64,000 nt of DNA from Thermoflexus sp. Lineage in GTDB: Bacteria > Chloroflexota > Anaerolineae > Aggregatilineales > Aggregatilineaceae. The notes below the pieces were generated by a model. That model worked only from the letters and a program-made list of their open reading frames with translations, did no database searches and was not told the DNA's origin. Numbering within the stretch: the stretch's first letter is position 1; each line of letters opens with the position of its first letter. The stretch spans positions 177,180 to 241,179 of the forward strand of contig DYGX01000008.1 in NCBI GenBank assembly GCA_020724465.1, read 5' to 3'. This document shows, one piece after another, positions 35,438-43,772 of this stretch. The position numbers and the translations under genes were made by a program.

Positions 35438-36967
35438 TTATGCTAACTCCCGCTTCCACCAGCGCCCGATCCACGCGCCGCCGGGCATGGCCATCACCAG
35501 CCGGTAAATCAAATCCCAATCGTCGCGCGCGATGGCGCCGAGCGCCAGCACCAGCGCCAGGTAGACCGGCACGCCCACAGCCGCCGCCAGCAGCGGATGC
35601 ACGCCGCGCAGCGCGATAATCGCCGCCGCCATCCCCGCGCCCGCCAGCGCCATCCGCCACAGATGGCTGCGCACCCGCGCCCACCAGTCCGCCGGAAAGC
35701 GGAAGCTGCTCACCAGCCCGCCCAGCACCACCAGCTCCGACACCAGCGTCGCGACCGCCGCCCCTGCCACGCCGATTGCCGGCAGCAGGATCAGGTTGAG
35801 CACCACGTTGAGCGCCAGCCCGCTCGCACGGATCGCCAGGGTGCGCCGCTGGCGGTTCTCGATCAGCAGCGCCTGGGCGAACACGGCGCTGATCATGGCG
35901 GCGGATGTGTACCAGATCAGCACGGCCAGCACGCTCGCGGTGCGCGCGAAGTCCGCGCCGAACAGCAGCGCCGCCAGCGGCATGGCCAGCAGCGAGGTGA
36001 TCAGCGCGACCGGCAGGCTGAGCAGCAGGTTGAAGAAGGCCAGCTTCTCGATCATAAACTCGAACATAGCGCGCATCCCGCTGCTGTAGGTGCGCGACAT
36101 CAGCGGGAAGACGGCGACCAGCACCGTCGTGCTGAGCAGTTCGATCACGCCGAACGTGATGACGAACGCAGCGGTGAGCTGCCCGGTGCCTTCCGTGCCC
36201 AGAAGCGCCGTCGTGATCACCTTGTCCGCGTGCTGGTAGGCCAGTGTCAGGAAGGACGACAGCGCAAGCGGCGCGCCGTTGATCAGCAGCCCGCGCGCGA
36301 TGGCGCGATCCAGCGGAAACGCCGGGCGCACGCCGCCCTGCCGCAACACCGCCCACAACGCCCCGGAGCGCAGCAGGTTGGCGCTCAGGATGGCCACATA
36401 CAGCCCGGTCAAACCGCCGCCCGCCGCCAGCGCCGCCGCGCCAAACGCGACCAGCGCCCCCACATGCAGCGCCGAAATCAGCGCCGTGATCGCCATGCGC
36501 TCGAAGGCGATGAGCTGGTTGTAGGCCATGTTGCCCAGCGCGTCGATCAGCAGGCTGAGCGCGGCCAGCGCCAGCAGCGCGCGCAGCATGTCGTCGTAGC
36601 CAAGCAGCCACGCGGCGACCAGCAGCGCGCCATACGCCGCGCCCGCCAGCAGCGGCTGCATGACCAGCGTGGCGCCAAGATAGCGGCCCGCGTCATGGGG
36701 CCGCGTGGCGACGTCGCGCACCACGATCAGCCCCATGCCGAACTCCGGGATCGCCGCGCCGATCGCCAGCAGCGCGCCGATCGTGCCGTACGCGCCGTAA
36801 TCGCCCGCCCCCAGCCAGCGCGCCAGCGCAAGCTGCCAGACGAACAGCAGCCCCTTGGCGACCACGGTCGAGATCGCCAGCGCCCCGGCGTTGCGGGCGG
36901 CGCGGCGCGTGGCCTCAGGCGAGAGGCGGGGCGCTGCTGGATCGATGGGCGTGTCAAGCTGCGTCAT
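35438..36967 (-). CDS. Wzx-like polysaccharide flippase (MATE/MOP superfamily)
   Basis: 509 residues with about 12-14 transmembrane segments. It begins with an Arg-rich SPEATRRAARNAGALAISTVVAKGLLFVWQLALARWLGAGDYGAYGTIGALLAIGA, the MOP-family first helices seen in Wzx/RfbX. Further repeats such as LSSFLTLAYQHADKVITTALLG and SELVVLGGLVSSFRFP fit the family. It would flip undecaprenyl-linked sugar units from the inner to the outer face of the cytoplasmic membrane. It overlaps the GT4 gene upstream by 4 nt. A longer open frame to 37738 is not homologous. Confidence 0.9.
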   Translation of the reverse strand: MTQLDTPIDPAAPRLSPEATRRAARNAGALAISTVVAKGLLFVWQLALARWLGAGDYGAYGTIGALLAIGAAIPEFGMGLIVVRDVATRPHDAGRYLGATLVMQPLLAGAAYGALLVAAWLLGYDDMLRALLALAALSLLIDALGNMAYNQLIAFERMAITALISALHVGALVAFGAAALAAGGGLTGLYVAILSANLLRSGALWAVLRQGGVRPAFPLDRAIARGLLINGAPLALSSFLTLAYQHADKVITTALLGTEGTGQLTAAFVITFGVIELLSTTVLVAVFPLMSRTYSSGMRAMFEFMIEKLAFFNLLLSLPVALITSLLAMPLAALLFGADFARTASVLAVLIWYTSAAMISAVFAQALLIENRQRRTLAIRASGLALNVVLNLILLPAIGVAGAAVATLVSELVVLGGLVSSFRFPADWWARVRSHLWRMALAGAGMAAAIIALRGVHPLLAAAVGVPVYLALVLALGAIARDDWDLIYRLVMAMPGGAWIGRWWKRELA

Positions 36968-38172
36968 GTGGCCCCTGCCCGGTACGCGATCGCGGCGCGG
37001 TAGGCTTCGTCCAGCCGGGCGACGACCTGCGGCCAGGTGTACCGGCGCTCGACCAGGGCGCGGGCGGCGCGGCCCATCGCGGCGCGGCGGGCGGCGTCCG
37101 CCAGCAACGCGGCCAGCGCCCCGGCCAGCGGCTCGACCGCCCGCTCGACGACCACGCCTGCCCCGGCCTGCGCCGCTTCGGGGAAGTGGCAGCCCGGCGT
37201 CAGCACGACCGGCAGCCCGCAGGCCATCGCTTCCAGCACCGCCATCGAGAACCCCTCGCCCACCGCGGGCAGCGCGAACAGATCTGCCGCGCTCAGCGCC
37301 GCCAGACGCTCGTCGCCCACCAGCATCCCGGTGAACGTCACACGCTGCGCGATGTGGTGCGCCGCCGCCAGCTCTCGCAACACAGCGAGCATCCCGTCGT
37401 CCGGCCCGGCGATCACCAGACGGGCGTCCGGCGCGGCAGCCAGCGCCCGCGCAAAGGCCGGGATCAAGAGCTGCACGCCCTTGCGCTCGTGCAGGCGCCC
37501 CAGGAACAGCACCACCGGCCCCTCGCCCAGGTTCCACCGCGCGCGGAACGGCCCGCCGGGCGGCAGATTTGCGAAGTCGTCCGGATGCACGCCGTTCGGC
37601 ACCACACTGATCCGCCCGGCAGGCAGGGCAGCGCCCCAGCGGGACCACAGCGCACGGGCGTCGGCGGCTTCGGCAGCGGTCAGAGCGATCACGCAGTCGA
37701 AGCGCGGCAGCAGCCGCCTCGCGAACAGCCGGTCCCACAGGCGCTTGACGCTGCCCCGGCCGGTGTCGTAGGGCAAGGTGCCATGCGGCGAGACGACCAG
37801 CGGCACGCCGAGCCGGTTGGCGACGGGCGCCACCAGCAGATTTTCAATGGTGCGCAGCTCGTGGCCATGGACCACATCGATGGCGCGCTCGCGGATCAGG
37901 CGCCCGGCGGCGGACGCGATCCCGCGCGGGGTGGAGAGGTTGAGCCGGTCGCGCAGAACCGGGCTGCGGTTGCGGACCCGCGTCACGTCCACGCCGTCGA
38001 TCACCTCGCGCGCGGCAGATGCCCGCTCGCCCGGACCGAGCGCATCGGTCGTCAGCACGAAAACGCGATACCCCGCGGCGACCTGCACGCGCGCCAGGTC
38101 TGTCACTGCGCGCACCGTCCCACCGTAGCGCCACGCGGGCGCGTAATAGGGCGCCACATGCAGCAGATTCAT
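36964..38172 (-). CDS. family 4 glycosyltransferase
   Basis: 402 residues. N-terminal acceptor domain starting MNLLHVAPYYAPAWRYGGTVRAVTDLARVQVAAGYRV (typical GGxxR loop), HGHELRTIENLLVAP, then donor domain VLFLGRLHERKGVQLLIPAFARAL and LPAVGEGFSMAVLEAMACGLPVVLTPGCHFPE with the EX7E motif. Expected to add a sugar from a nucleotide donor to the lipid-linked repeat. 3-nt gap to the methyltransferase upstream. Confidence 0.92.
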   Translation of the reverse strand: MNLLHVAPYYAPAWRYGGTVRAVTDLARVQVAAGYRVFVLTTDALGPGERASAAREVIDGVDVTRVRNRSPVLRDRLNLSTPRGIASAAGRLIRERAIDVVHGHELRTIENLLVAPVANRLGVPLVVSPHGTLPYDTGRGSVKRLWDRLFARRLLPRFDCVIALTAAEAADARALWSRWGAALPAGRISVVPNGVHPDDFANLPPGGPFRARWNLGEGPVVLFLGRLHERKGVQLLIPAFARALAAAPDARLVIAGPDDGMLAVLRELAAAHHIAQRVTFTGMLVGDERLAALSAADLFALPAVGEGFSMAVLEAMACGLPVVLTPGCHFPEAAQAGAGVVVERAVEPLAGALAALLADAARRAAMGRAARALVERRYTWPQVVARLDEAYRAAIAYRAGAT

Positions 38173-38175
38173 GCG

Positions 38176-39078
38176 TCAGGCTGTTTCTCGGCCGGGCTTG
38201 CGCGCGTAGATCACCACTCCAGTGTTGTGCAACAGGCCACGCCGCACTAAGAATCGATCGATCCGAGCAATGCTCTCCAGCAAGAAGCGCGCTGGACGCT
38301 CTGGCATTTTGAGCTGCGCGGTGACATAACCGGTGACAGCCGGCATGTTGATCCGGCGCTCGATTGTGAAACGTTCTTGAAGCATTGCTAACCAGTTTTG
38401 TTCGCGCCCCGCCGCCTCGAACGGCGAAAGCCCTTCGGCCTGCATACTGGCCTTAATTCGTTCTGGCGCGCGCCAACCAAAGCGCAGCAGTCCTTTGATC
38501 TTGTCGCGATAAGGCACTTCGGTTGGCAGCACAAATGTGAGTGCGCTTGCCAGCAGAACGGTTGATAGGGCCTCATCACCGTTGGTGTCAGCCAGCCACA
38601 CCAGCCCACCCGGTTTTAAAGTAGAGGCAATCTGATCTAGCAGATGGGCTACTTCGGGCAAATGATGCAACACGCCTTTTCCAACGACGACATCATACTT
38701 CTCGGGCGGCAAGGTGATGCGATTGAGATCGGCAACTTCATAAGAGGCATGGCCTGACACGGTGTCACGGATGGAGTCGTAGTAATCCCGCGCGATCTGG
38801 ATTGCATCCCGGCTAATATCAATGCCGTGCGCGTCGGCGCCTTGCTGCGCCATTGCCAGCGTCAGCCAGCCCGGCCCACACCCCACTTCGAGTGCCGTCA
38901 TACCGGGTCGGATACAAGCAAGGAGACTATCGATGTCCGCCGTGTGCATGATAGCATTGTGGCGAAGCGTGCGATGGAAGCGCCAGTCGGGCGCCATGAC
39001 CTCGGCATCGGCTGCCGCGACCCGTCCCCAGACCTCTCCCTCTTTCGCAAGCCGCTCCTGATAATCGGACTCGCTCAT
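38176..39078 (-). CDS. class I SAM-dependent methyltransferase
   Basis: 300 residues. Motif I LEVGCGPGWLTLAMAQQG, motif II AHGIDISRDAIQIA, then YEVADLNRI and VVGKGVLHHLPEVAHLLDQIASTLKPGGLVWLADTN. Family: Methyltransf_11/25 type. The coding sequence is AT-richer by eye than the flanking genes, suggesting later acquisition or a different source. The upstream GT-C gene stop overlaps the start (TAATG). Probably methylates a sugar or its lipid carrier. Confidence 0.85.
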   Translation of the reverse strand: MSESDYQERLAKEGEVWGRVAAADAEVMAPDWRFHRTLRHNAIMHTADIDSLLACIRPGMTALEVGCGPGWLTLAMAQQGADAHGIDISRDAIQIARDYYDSIRDTVSGHASYEVADLNRITLPPEKYDVVVGKGVLHHLPEVAHLLDQIASTLKPGGLVWLADTNGDEALSTVLLASALTFVLPTEVPYRDKIKGLLRFGWRAPERIKASMQAEGLSPFEAAGREQNWLAMLQERFTIERRINMPAVTGYVTAQLKMPERPARFLLESIARIDRFLVRRGLLHNTGVVIYARKPGRETA

Positions 39079-40385
39079 TATCTATGCCTTATTTCAACAG
39101 GTGATCGCCCCGGTAAATTCTGGCGCTTCCGGAAACGGATGAATGCATATGCCGCAAGGATGAACACAAACGGGTCTGCCGGGGCGCGGTAGCGCGTCGA
39201 AGGGTGGAAGATCACGTAAGTAAACGTGAGCGCGGCGATGACTGCCAGCAGCGGCCCGATCTCGCGCCCGTCGCGCCAGGCCAGCGCCAGCCCGGCCGCC
39301 CCCAGCACCAGCAGCGGCGTGAAATACAGCAGGTGCACGACCCGCGCCGCGTCGAACTCCGGCGTGTGATATTGGAATACGGCATCGTCCACCAGGTACG
39401 GATCGGGTGGCAGATCGTAGGGCATGATCGCCGGACTCCACAGCACCCACAGCTTGGTCCAGAACAGGCGCGGCCACGCGCCGGGATTGTCGCGCAGATA
39501 CGCGATGGCCTGCTGGCGGTGCCAGCGATCGGCCTCGACCTCGCTCAAGCCTGTTGGAGCCAGCTCCAGGCAGTTGACCCACTGCGCGTCCCAGCCGCGC
39601 GCCAGATAATCGGCCACGCAGGGGTTGTTGCCCTGGTGCAGGTTGCTGCCCCCGTTGGTGCTGATCAGCACGAACGCGTCGTGCAGGCGGATGTTGCGCG
39701 CCACCCACGGGGCGATCACCAGGACGAGCGCCACGCCCGCCGCGATGCTGAACCGGATCGCGTCCCGCAGCCCAAGCTGCCGCCACCACCACAGCGCCAG
39801 CAGCGGCAGCACCAGCAGCACCAGCGTCTTGGTCAGCGCAGCCAGCCCAAAGACGACGCCCAGTGCGACGGCGTGCGGCCAGCGGCGCGTATCGCGGGCG
39901 CGGTAGGCCAGCCAGATCCCGACCGCCAGCAGCAGGATAAAGAGCGCCGTGTCGTTGACGGTTACATTCTGGAACAGCAGATAGGGATACAGCCCGTAGA
40001 AGGCCGCCGCCAGCAGCCCCACCGCCGGCCCGCCGACGCGCCGCCCGATGGCGAAGACGGCCACCACCGTCACCGCGTCGAGCGCCGTCTGCACCAGCGC
40101 CACCGCGATCGGGTCGCGGCCCAGCAGGGTGTAGACGAACGCCAGGAAGAACGGGTAGAGCGGCGGCAGGTCAGAGTCGCCGTCCCGGTCATCGAAGCGG
40201 GTGTAGCCGCGCCCGTCGAGCAGGTTGGCGGCATAGGCATCATAGCCGGACGCCTGCAAGGAAAGGGTGTGCCCAAACAGGACGATGAACGCCAGACGGC
40301 CCATCACCGCGAGCAGCACGATCGCGGCCAGCCAGCGCCGGGTCGTCATCCGGGCGAACAGCATGGTCAACGGTTGTCTTGGCAT
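39078..40385 (-). CDS. GT-C family membrane glycosyltransferase (ArnT/PMT-like)
   Basis: 435 residues, multispan. The first external loop has SGYDAYAANLLDGRGYTRFDDRDGDSDLPPLYPFFLAF, with the Asp/Glu-rich motif of dolichol/undecaprenyl-phosphate-sugar GT-C transferases (ArnT/PMT/DUF2029 type), followed by about 9 further helices and an extracytoplasmic stretch with LHQGNNPCVADYLARGWDAQWVN. Probably transfers a sugar from a lipid-phosphate donor on the outer membrane face. It is the first gene of the 11-gene minus-strand operon; the promoter was not identified. An overlapping longer frame to 41264 is a shadow. Confidence 0.85.
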   Translation of the reverse strand: MPRQPLTMLFARMTTRRWLAAIVLLAVMGRLAFIVLFGHTLSLQASGYDAYAANLLDGRGYTRFDDRDGDSDLPPLYPFFLAFVYTLLGRDPIAVALVQTALDAVTVVAVFAIGRRVGGPAVGLLAAAFYGLYPYLLFQNVTVNDTALFILLLAVGIWLAYRARDTRRWPHAVALGVVFGLAALTKTLVLLVLPLLALWWWRQLGLRDAIRFSIAAGVALVLVIAPWVARNIRLHDAFVLISTNGGSNLHQGNNPCVADYLARGWDAQWVNCLELAPTGLSEVEADRWHRQQAIAYLRDNPGAWPRLFWTKLWVLWSPAIMPYDLPPDPYLVDDAVFQYHTPEFDAARVVHLLYFTPLLVLGAAGLALAWRDGREIGPLLAVIAALTFTYVIFHPSTRYRAPADPFVFILAAYAFIRFRKRQNLPGRSPVEIRHR

Positions 40386-40460
40386 GGGTTCGCATTGTAC
40401 CGCGTCGGCGCGTAGAATTGCCAGCACGCACAGACTCTGGAAAGCAGGCGCGAAACCGGC

Positions 40461-40943
40461 ATGATCATGCGACTGAATAAGCGCGCGCTCGCCCTGGCGC
40501 TGATCGGGTTGCTGGCGGCCGGCTGCACGCTGGAACTCGCGACGCTCGCAGACCCGGCCCGCCCCCTGGACCGCGAGACCGCCGCGAGTCAACTGGCGGC
40601 CTTGCAGACCGCGCAGGCGGCGGCGCTCGACCTGTGGGACCGGTTGATCTTCGGCGAAGAAGTGCCCTGCACCGAGGCGATCCCGCTTCCGCCGCCCCTG
40701 TCGCCACCCCCGGCAGAGGTGGCAGACACGCCACCTGCCGCGCAGGTCGCCGGGCAGCTCGGCGCGGCATACAATGCGCTGGCGCAGTCCGCCGCCCGCT
40801 GGGACGCGGAATGCAGCTATCCCGGCGCGATCGTGGGGCTGGAAGCGGCCCGCGCCGGGCGCGACGCGGCGCTGCGTGCCGGCGATCCGCTTCAGGCGGC
40901 GCAGGCGCTGCTGGACGCCTGGCCCACCCAACAGGCGAACTGA
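40461..40943 (+). CDS. lipoprotein of unknown function
   Basis: 160 residues with a signal peptide and lipobox LLAAGC (Cys near residue 22), then an Ala-rich helical region with PCTEAIPLPPPLSPPPAEV in the middle. No family recognised. Contains two more Cys (residues about 69 and 116) that could form a disulfide. Divergent from the GT-C gene, whose ATG is 75 nt away, and upstream of the phosphofructokinase gene. Confidence 0.6.
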   Translation: MIMRLNKRALALALIGLLAAGCTLELATLADPARPLDRETAASQLAALQTAQAAALDLWDRLIFGEEVPCTEAIPLPPPLSPPPAEVADTPPAAQVAGQLGAAYNALAQSAARWDAECSYPGAIVGLEAARAGRDAALRAGDPLQAAQALLDAWPTQQAN

Positions 40944-41030
40944 TCTGGCGCCGGATGCGGTACACTGGAGCCGGCGCGGCAGCCGCACGCCGCCCGCGCC
41001 GCCCAACAGACGTATGTTGCGAGGGTGATC

Positions 41031-42152
41031 ATGGCCAAACACATCGGCATCCTGACCGCCGGCGGCGACAGCCCCGGCCTCAACGCAGCGATCCGCGCCG
41101 TGGGCAAAGCGGCAGAGCGCTCGTTCGCCATGAACGTGATCGGCTTCCGGGACGGGTTCCGCGGGCTGGTAGAAAACCGCACCGTCCGGCTCAATGGCTC
41201 GGCGCTGTCCGGCATCCTGACCATCGGCGGGACGATCCTGGGCACCAGCCGCGACAAGCCCCATCGCATGCCGATGGGCGGGCGAGAGCTAGACATGACC
41301 GAGGTGATCATCGCCAACTATCACAAGCATAACCTGGACGCGCTGGTCTGCCTGGGGGGCGGCGGCACAATGAAGAACGCCTATCACCTGATGCAGCATG
41401 GGCTGAACATCATCACGCTGCCCAAGACGATCGACAACGACGTGGCGATGACGGATGTCACCTTCGGGTTCGACACGGCGCTGGGCATCGCCACCGAAGC
41501 GGTTGACCGCCTGCACAGCACGGCGCACAGCCACCATCGCATCATCGTGCTGGAAGTGATGGGCCACAACGCGGGCTGGCTGGCGCTGGGCGCGGGGCTG
41601 GCCGGGGGGGCCGATGTCATCCTGATCCCTGAGATCCCCTACGACGTGCACAGCGTCGCCGACGCCATCCTGAAACGCAGCCAGGGCGGCAAGGGTTTCA
41701 GCATCGTGGTCGTGTCCGAGGGGGCGCTCTCCAAAGAGGACGCGGCGCGTCTGGCCGAACTGGAAGCCGCCCGCGCCGCCGCCGAAAGCAAGGAAGAGCG
41801 CAAAGCGATCAAGTCACAGATCGAGGCATTTCGCCTCGAGCAGTTGAACAACACCATGCGTCTGACGCGCCAGCTCGAAGAACTGACGCGCCTCGAATCG
41901 CGCCTGACGATTCTGGGCCACCTGCAGCGCGGCGGGACGCCCTCGGCAGTCGACCGGCTGCTGGCGACACGCCTGGGCACCGCCGCGGCAGAGTTGATCG
42001 AGCAGGAAGTGTACGGCGTGATGGTCGCGGCGCGCGGCGAAGGCGCCGAGCCGGTCCCGCTGGAGCAGGTCGCCGGGAAGCGCCGCGTTGTCCCGCTCGA
42101 CCATCCGTGGATCCGCAGCGCCCGCCTGATCGGCGTCAACCTGGGAGACTGA
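41031..42152 (+). CDS. pfkA: 6-phosphofructokinase family enzyme with atypical active-site motif
   Basis: 373 residues of the PFK-1 fold: [19 protein letters not shown] (phosphate loop), [14 protein letters not shown] and [17 protein letters not shown], then [18 protein letters not shown] and [16 protein letters not shown]. In E. coli the middle motif reads GGDGS with Asp103 and the next reads PGTIDND; here Asp103 is Gly and the glycine before TIDND is Lys. Lys there is typical of PPi-linked or mixed-donor enzymes, whereas Gly104 fits ATP, so the phosphoryl donor is uncertain. The ATG at 41031 has GAGGG 5 nt upstream; a GTG at 41025 is alternative. Confidence 0.85.
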   Translation: MAKHIGILTAGGDSPGLNAAIRAVGKAAERSFAMNVIGFRDGFRGLVENRTVRLNGSALSGILTIGGTILGTSRDKPHRMPMGGRELDMTEVIIANYHKHNLDALVCLGGGGTMKNAYHLMQHGLNIITLPKTIDNDVAMTDVTFGFDTALGIATEAVDRLHSTAHSHHRIIVLEVMGHNAGWLALGAGLAGGADVILIPEIPYDVHSVADAILKRSQGGKGFSIVVVSEGALSKEDAARLAELEAARAAAESKEERKAIKSQIEAFRLEQLNNTMRLTRQLEELTRLESRLTILGHLQRGGTPSAVDRLLATRLGTAAAELIEQEVYGVMVAARGEGAEPVPLEQVAGKRRVVPLDHPWIRSARLIGVNLGD

Positions 42153-42197
42153 GGCGGTGGACGGCGGCGCACCGGATTGCGAGAGCGGCCTTCGGCG

Positions 42198-43088
42198 ATG
42201 ATCTGGGTTGGATTAGGCTGGCTGCTGGCCGTTGGGCTGCTGGTGCTGGCGGGCCTGGCTTTCGCCGGGTCGATCCCGCTGATGCGCCGCCGCGTGCCGG
42301 ATCCGCCCGACGAGCCGGCGCGTCACGGCCTGCCGGGCGAGGCGGTGCGCTTCCCCAGCCGCGACGGGCTGATGCTCGGCGGGTGGTGGATCCCGGCGGG
42401 TGGCGCGGCGCGCGGCGCGATCATCCTCTGTCCGGGGCAGAACGGCAGCGCCGACGCGGACCTGCCGCAGGCGGTCCCACTGCACGCCGCCGGGTTTGAC
42501 GTGCTGCTGTTCGACTGGCGCGCGCATGGCCGCTCCGAGGGCGCGCAGGTCACGATGGGCGCGCGCGAGCAGCTCGACCTGGCCGGGGCCATCGACTATG
42601 CGACCGGCGAGCGCGGCGCACACCGCATCGGCGTGCTGGGGTTCAGCATGGGCGCGGGGGTGGCGCTGATGACCGCCGCGACAGACGCGCGCATCGCGGC
42701 CCTGGCGCTGGACGGCGCCTATCCCCGGCTGGACGGCATCCTGGCAGCGCGGCTGCGGCTGGCGCGGCTGCCAGGACCGCTGGCGCTGTTCGCCGCGCGG
42801 CTGATCCTGCTGGCGGCTTCGCTGCGCGCCAACTGCCAGTTGTTCCGCGCCAACCCGATCGACTACGCGCCCGGCGTGCAGGCTCCGGCGCTGTTCATTC
42901 ACGGCGAGGCCGATCCGTTTGTGAGCGGCGCGGAACTCGACGCGCTGCGGGTGGCGCTCGGTGGACCGTCGGAAGCGTGGCGCGTCGTGGGCGCGGGCCA
43001 CCGCCAGGCCGTCGCGCTGGCACCCGACGAGTATGCGCAGCGGGTGGTGGCCTGGTTCGAGACGCACCTTCGAGCGCAGGACGGCTAG
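42198..43088 (+). CDS. membrane-anchored alpha/beta hydrolase
   Basis: 296 residues. N-terminal helix (WVGLGWLLAVGLLVLAGLAFAGSI), then an alpha/beta hydrolase domain: FPSRDGLMLGGWWIP, FDWRAHGRSEG, nucleophile elbow VLGFSMGAGVALM (G-x-S-x-G), catalytic Asp in LFIHGEADPFVS and His in GAGHRQAV. Likely cytosolic or membrane-facing serine hydrolase/esterase of the BAAT/DUF bacterial family; substrate unknown. Start taken as the ATG at 42198; a TTG at 42177 would add seven residues. Confidence 0.82.
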   Translation: MIWVGLGWLLAVGLLVLAGLAFAGSIPLMRRRVPDPPDEPARHGLPGEAVRFPSRDGLMLGGWWIPAGGAARGAIILCPGQNGSADADLPQAVPLHAAGFDVLLFDWRAHGRSEGAQVTMGAREQLDLAGAIDYATGERGAHRIGVLGFSMGAGVALMTAATDARIAALALDGAYPRLDGILAARLRLARLPGPLALFAARLILLAASLRANCQLFRANPIDYAPGVQAPALFIHGEADPFVSGAELDALRVALGGPSEAWRVVGAGHRQAVALAPDEYAQRVVAWFETHLRAQDG

Positions 43089-43153
43089 AAACAGCCAGGA
43101 ACAGCGGTTGACAGGCATACGGTTATCGCAGGCGCTGAACTGAGGTGAGAGAT

Positions 43154-43642
43154 ATGAACGGCACCGTCCAACCGCAATCCGACCTTCCGCGCGTCTTGCG
43201 CGTGCCGGCGGGTGAAGATCAGTTTGGCGCGCATCGAGGGCTGGGCGTCAGCACGATTGCCTTCAAAGTCACGTCACCGGACCCTGACGGATGTCTGGTG
43301 CTGGAAAACACGTTTCACGAAAAAGGCGGACCAGCGCGCCACCTGCATTACGACCAGGACGAGTGGTTCTACGCGCTCGAAGGCGAGTTTATTCTGGAGG
43401 TTGGTCCGCACACGTTCAGGCTCGCTCCGGGCGACTCTGTGCTGGCGCCGCGTCGCGTGCCGCATGTGTGGGCCTATGTCGGGCAGGGTGTGGGGAGGAT
43501 GCTGATCGTCTTTATGCCGGCCGGGAAAACGGAGGCGTTCTTTCGCGAAGTGACGAAAGCGAACGCCATGCCACCCCAAGATCCGGCACTGTGGCGCGCG
43601 CATGGAATGGAGTTAGTAGGCCCACCGTTGAGCCTTGAATGA
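43154..43642 (+). CDS. cupin-domain protein
   Basis: 162 residues with GAGGTGAG before the ATG. Cupin motif 1 is HLHYDQDEWFYALEGEFILEVG (metal ligands His, His, Glu) and motif 2 is LAPGDSVLAPRRVPHVWAYVG (His). A complete beta-barrel core. Small-molecule dioxygenase, isomerase or sensor roles are all possible. It is separated from the hydrolase gene by 65 nt and convergent with ychF. Confidence 0.85.
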   Translation: MNGTVQPQSDLPRVLRVPAGEDQFGAHRGLGVSTIAFKVTSPDPDGCLVLENTFHEKGGPARHLHYDQDEWFYALEGEFILEVGPHTFRLAPGDSVLAPRRVPHVWAYVGQGVGRMLIVFMPAGKTEAFFREVTKANAMPPQDPALWRAHGMELVGPPLSLE

Positions 43643-43720
43643 GCGACCCGTCTTAAGGCTCTTCCAGGCGCGCGATCAGGGTAAACAGCCCGAGCCGTGC
43701 GCTGCCTTTAGCTATCTGTA

Positions 43721-43770
43721 ACTGCTCGTCGCTGCTTCTGGCTGTTCTTTGCTGTTCGTCGCTGTTCGTC
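43721..43770. repeat. 10-bp tandem repeat (about 5 copies)
   Basis: Five successive decamers: ACTGCTCGTC, GCTGCTTCTG, GCTGTTCTTT, GCTGTTCGTC and GCTGTTCGTC (last two identical). Ends 3 nt before the ychF stop codon. Copies degenerate upstream, the pattern of slippage. Confidence 0.6.
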
Positions 43771-43772
43771 GC

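Noticed and set aside
33423..36611. 1062-codon frame running from the flippase region into the asparagine-synthase-like gene
   Set aside because: Only the part after the GTG at 35435 is homologous; the upstream part overlaps the flippase gene in another frame.
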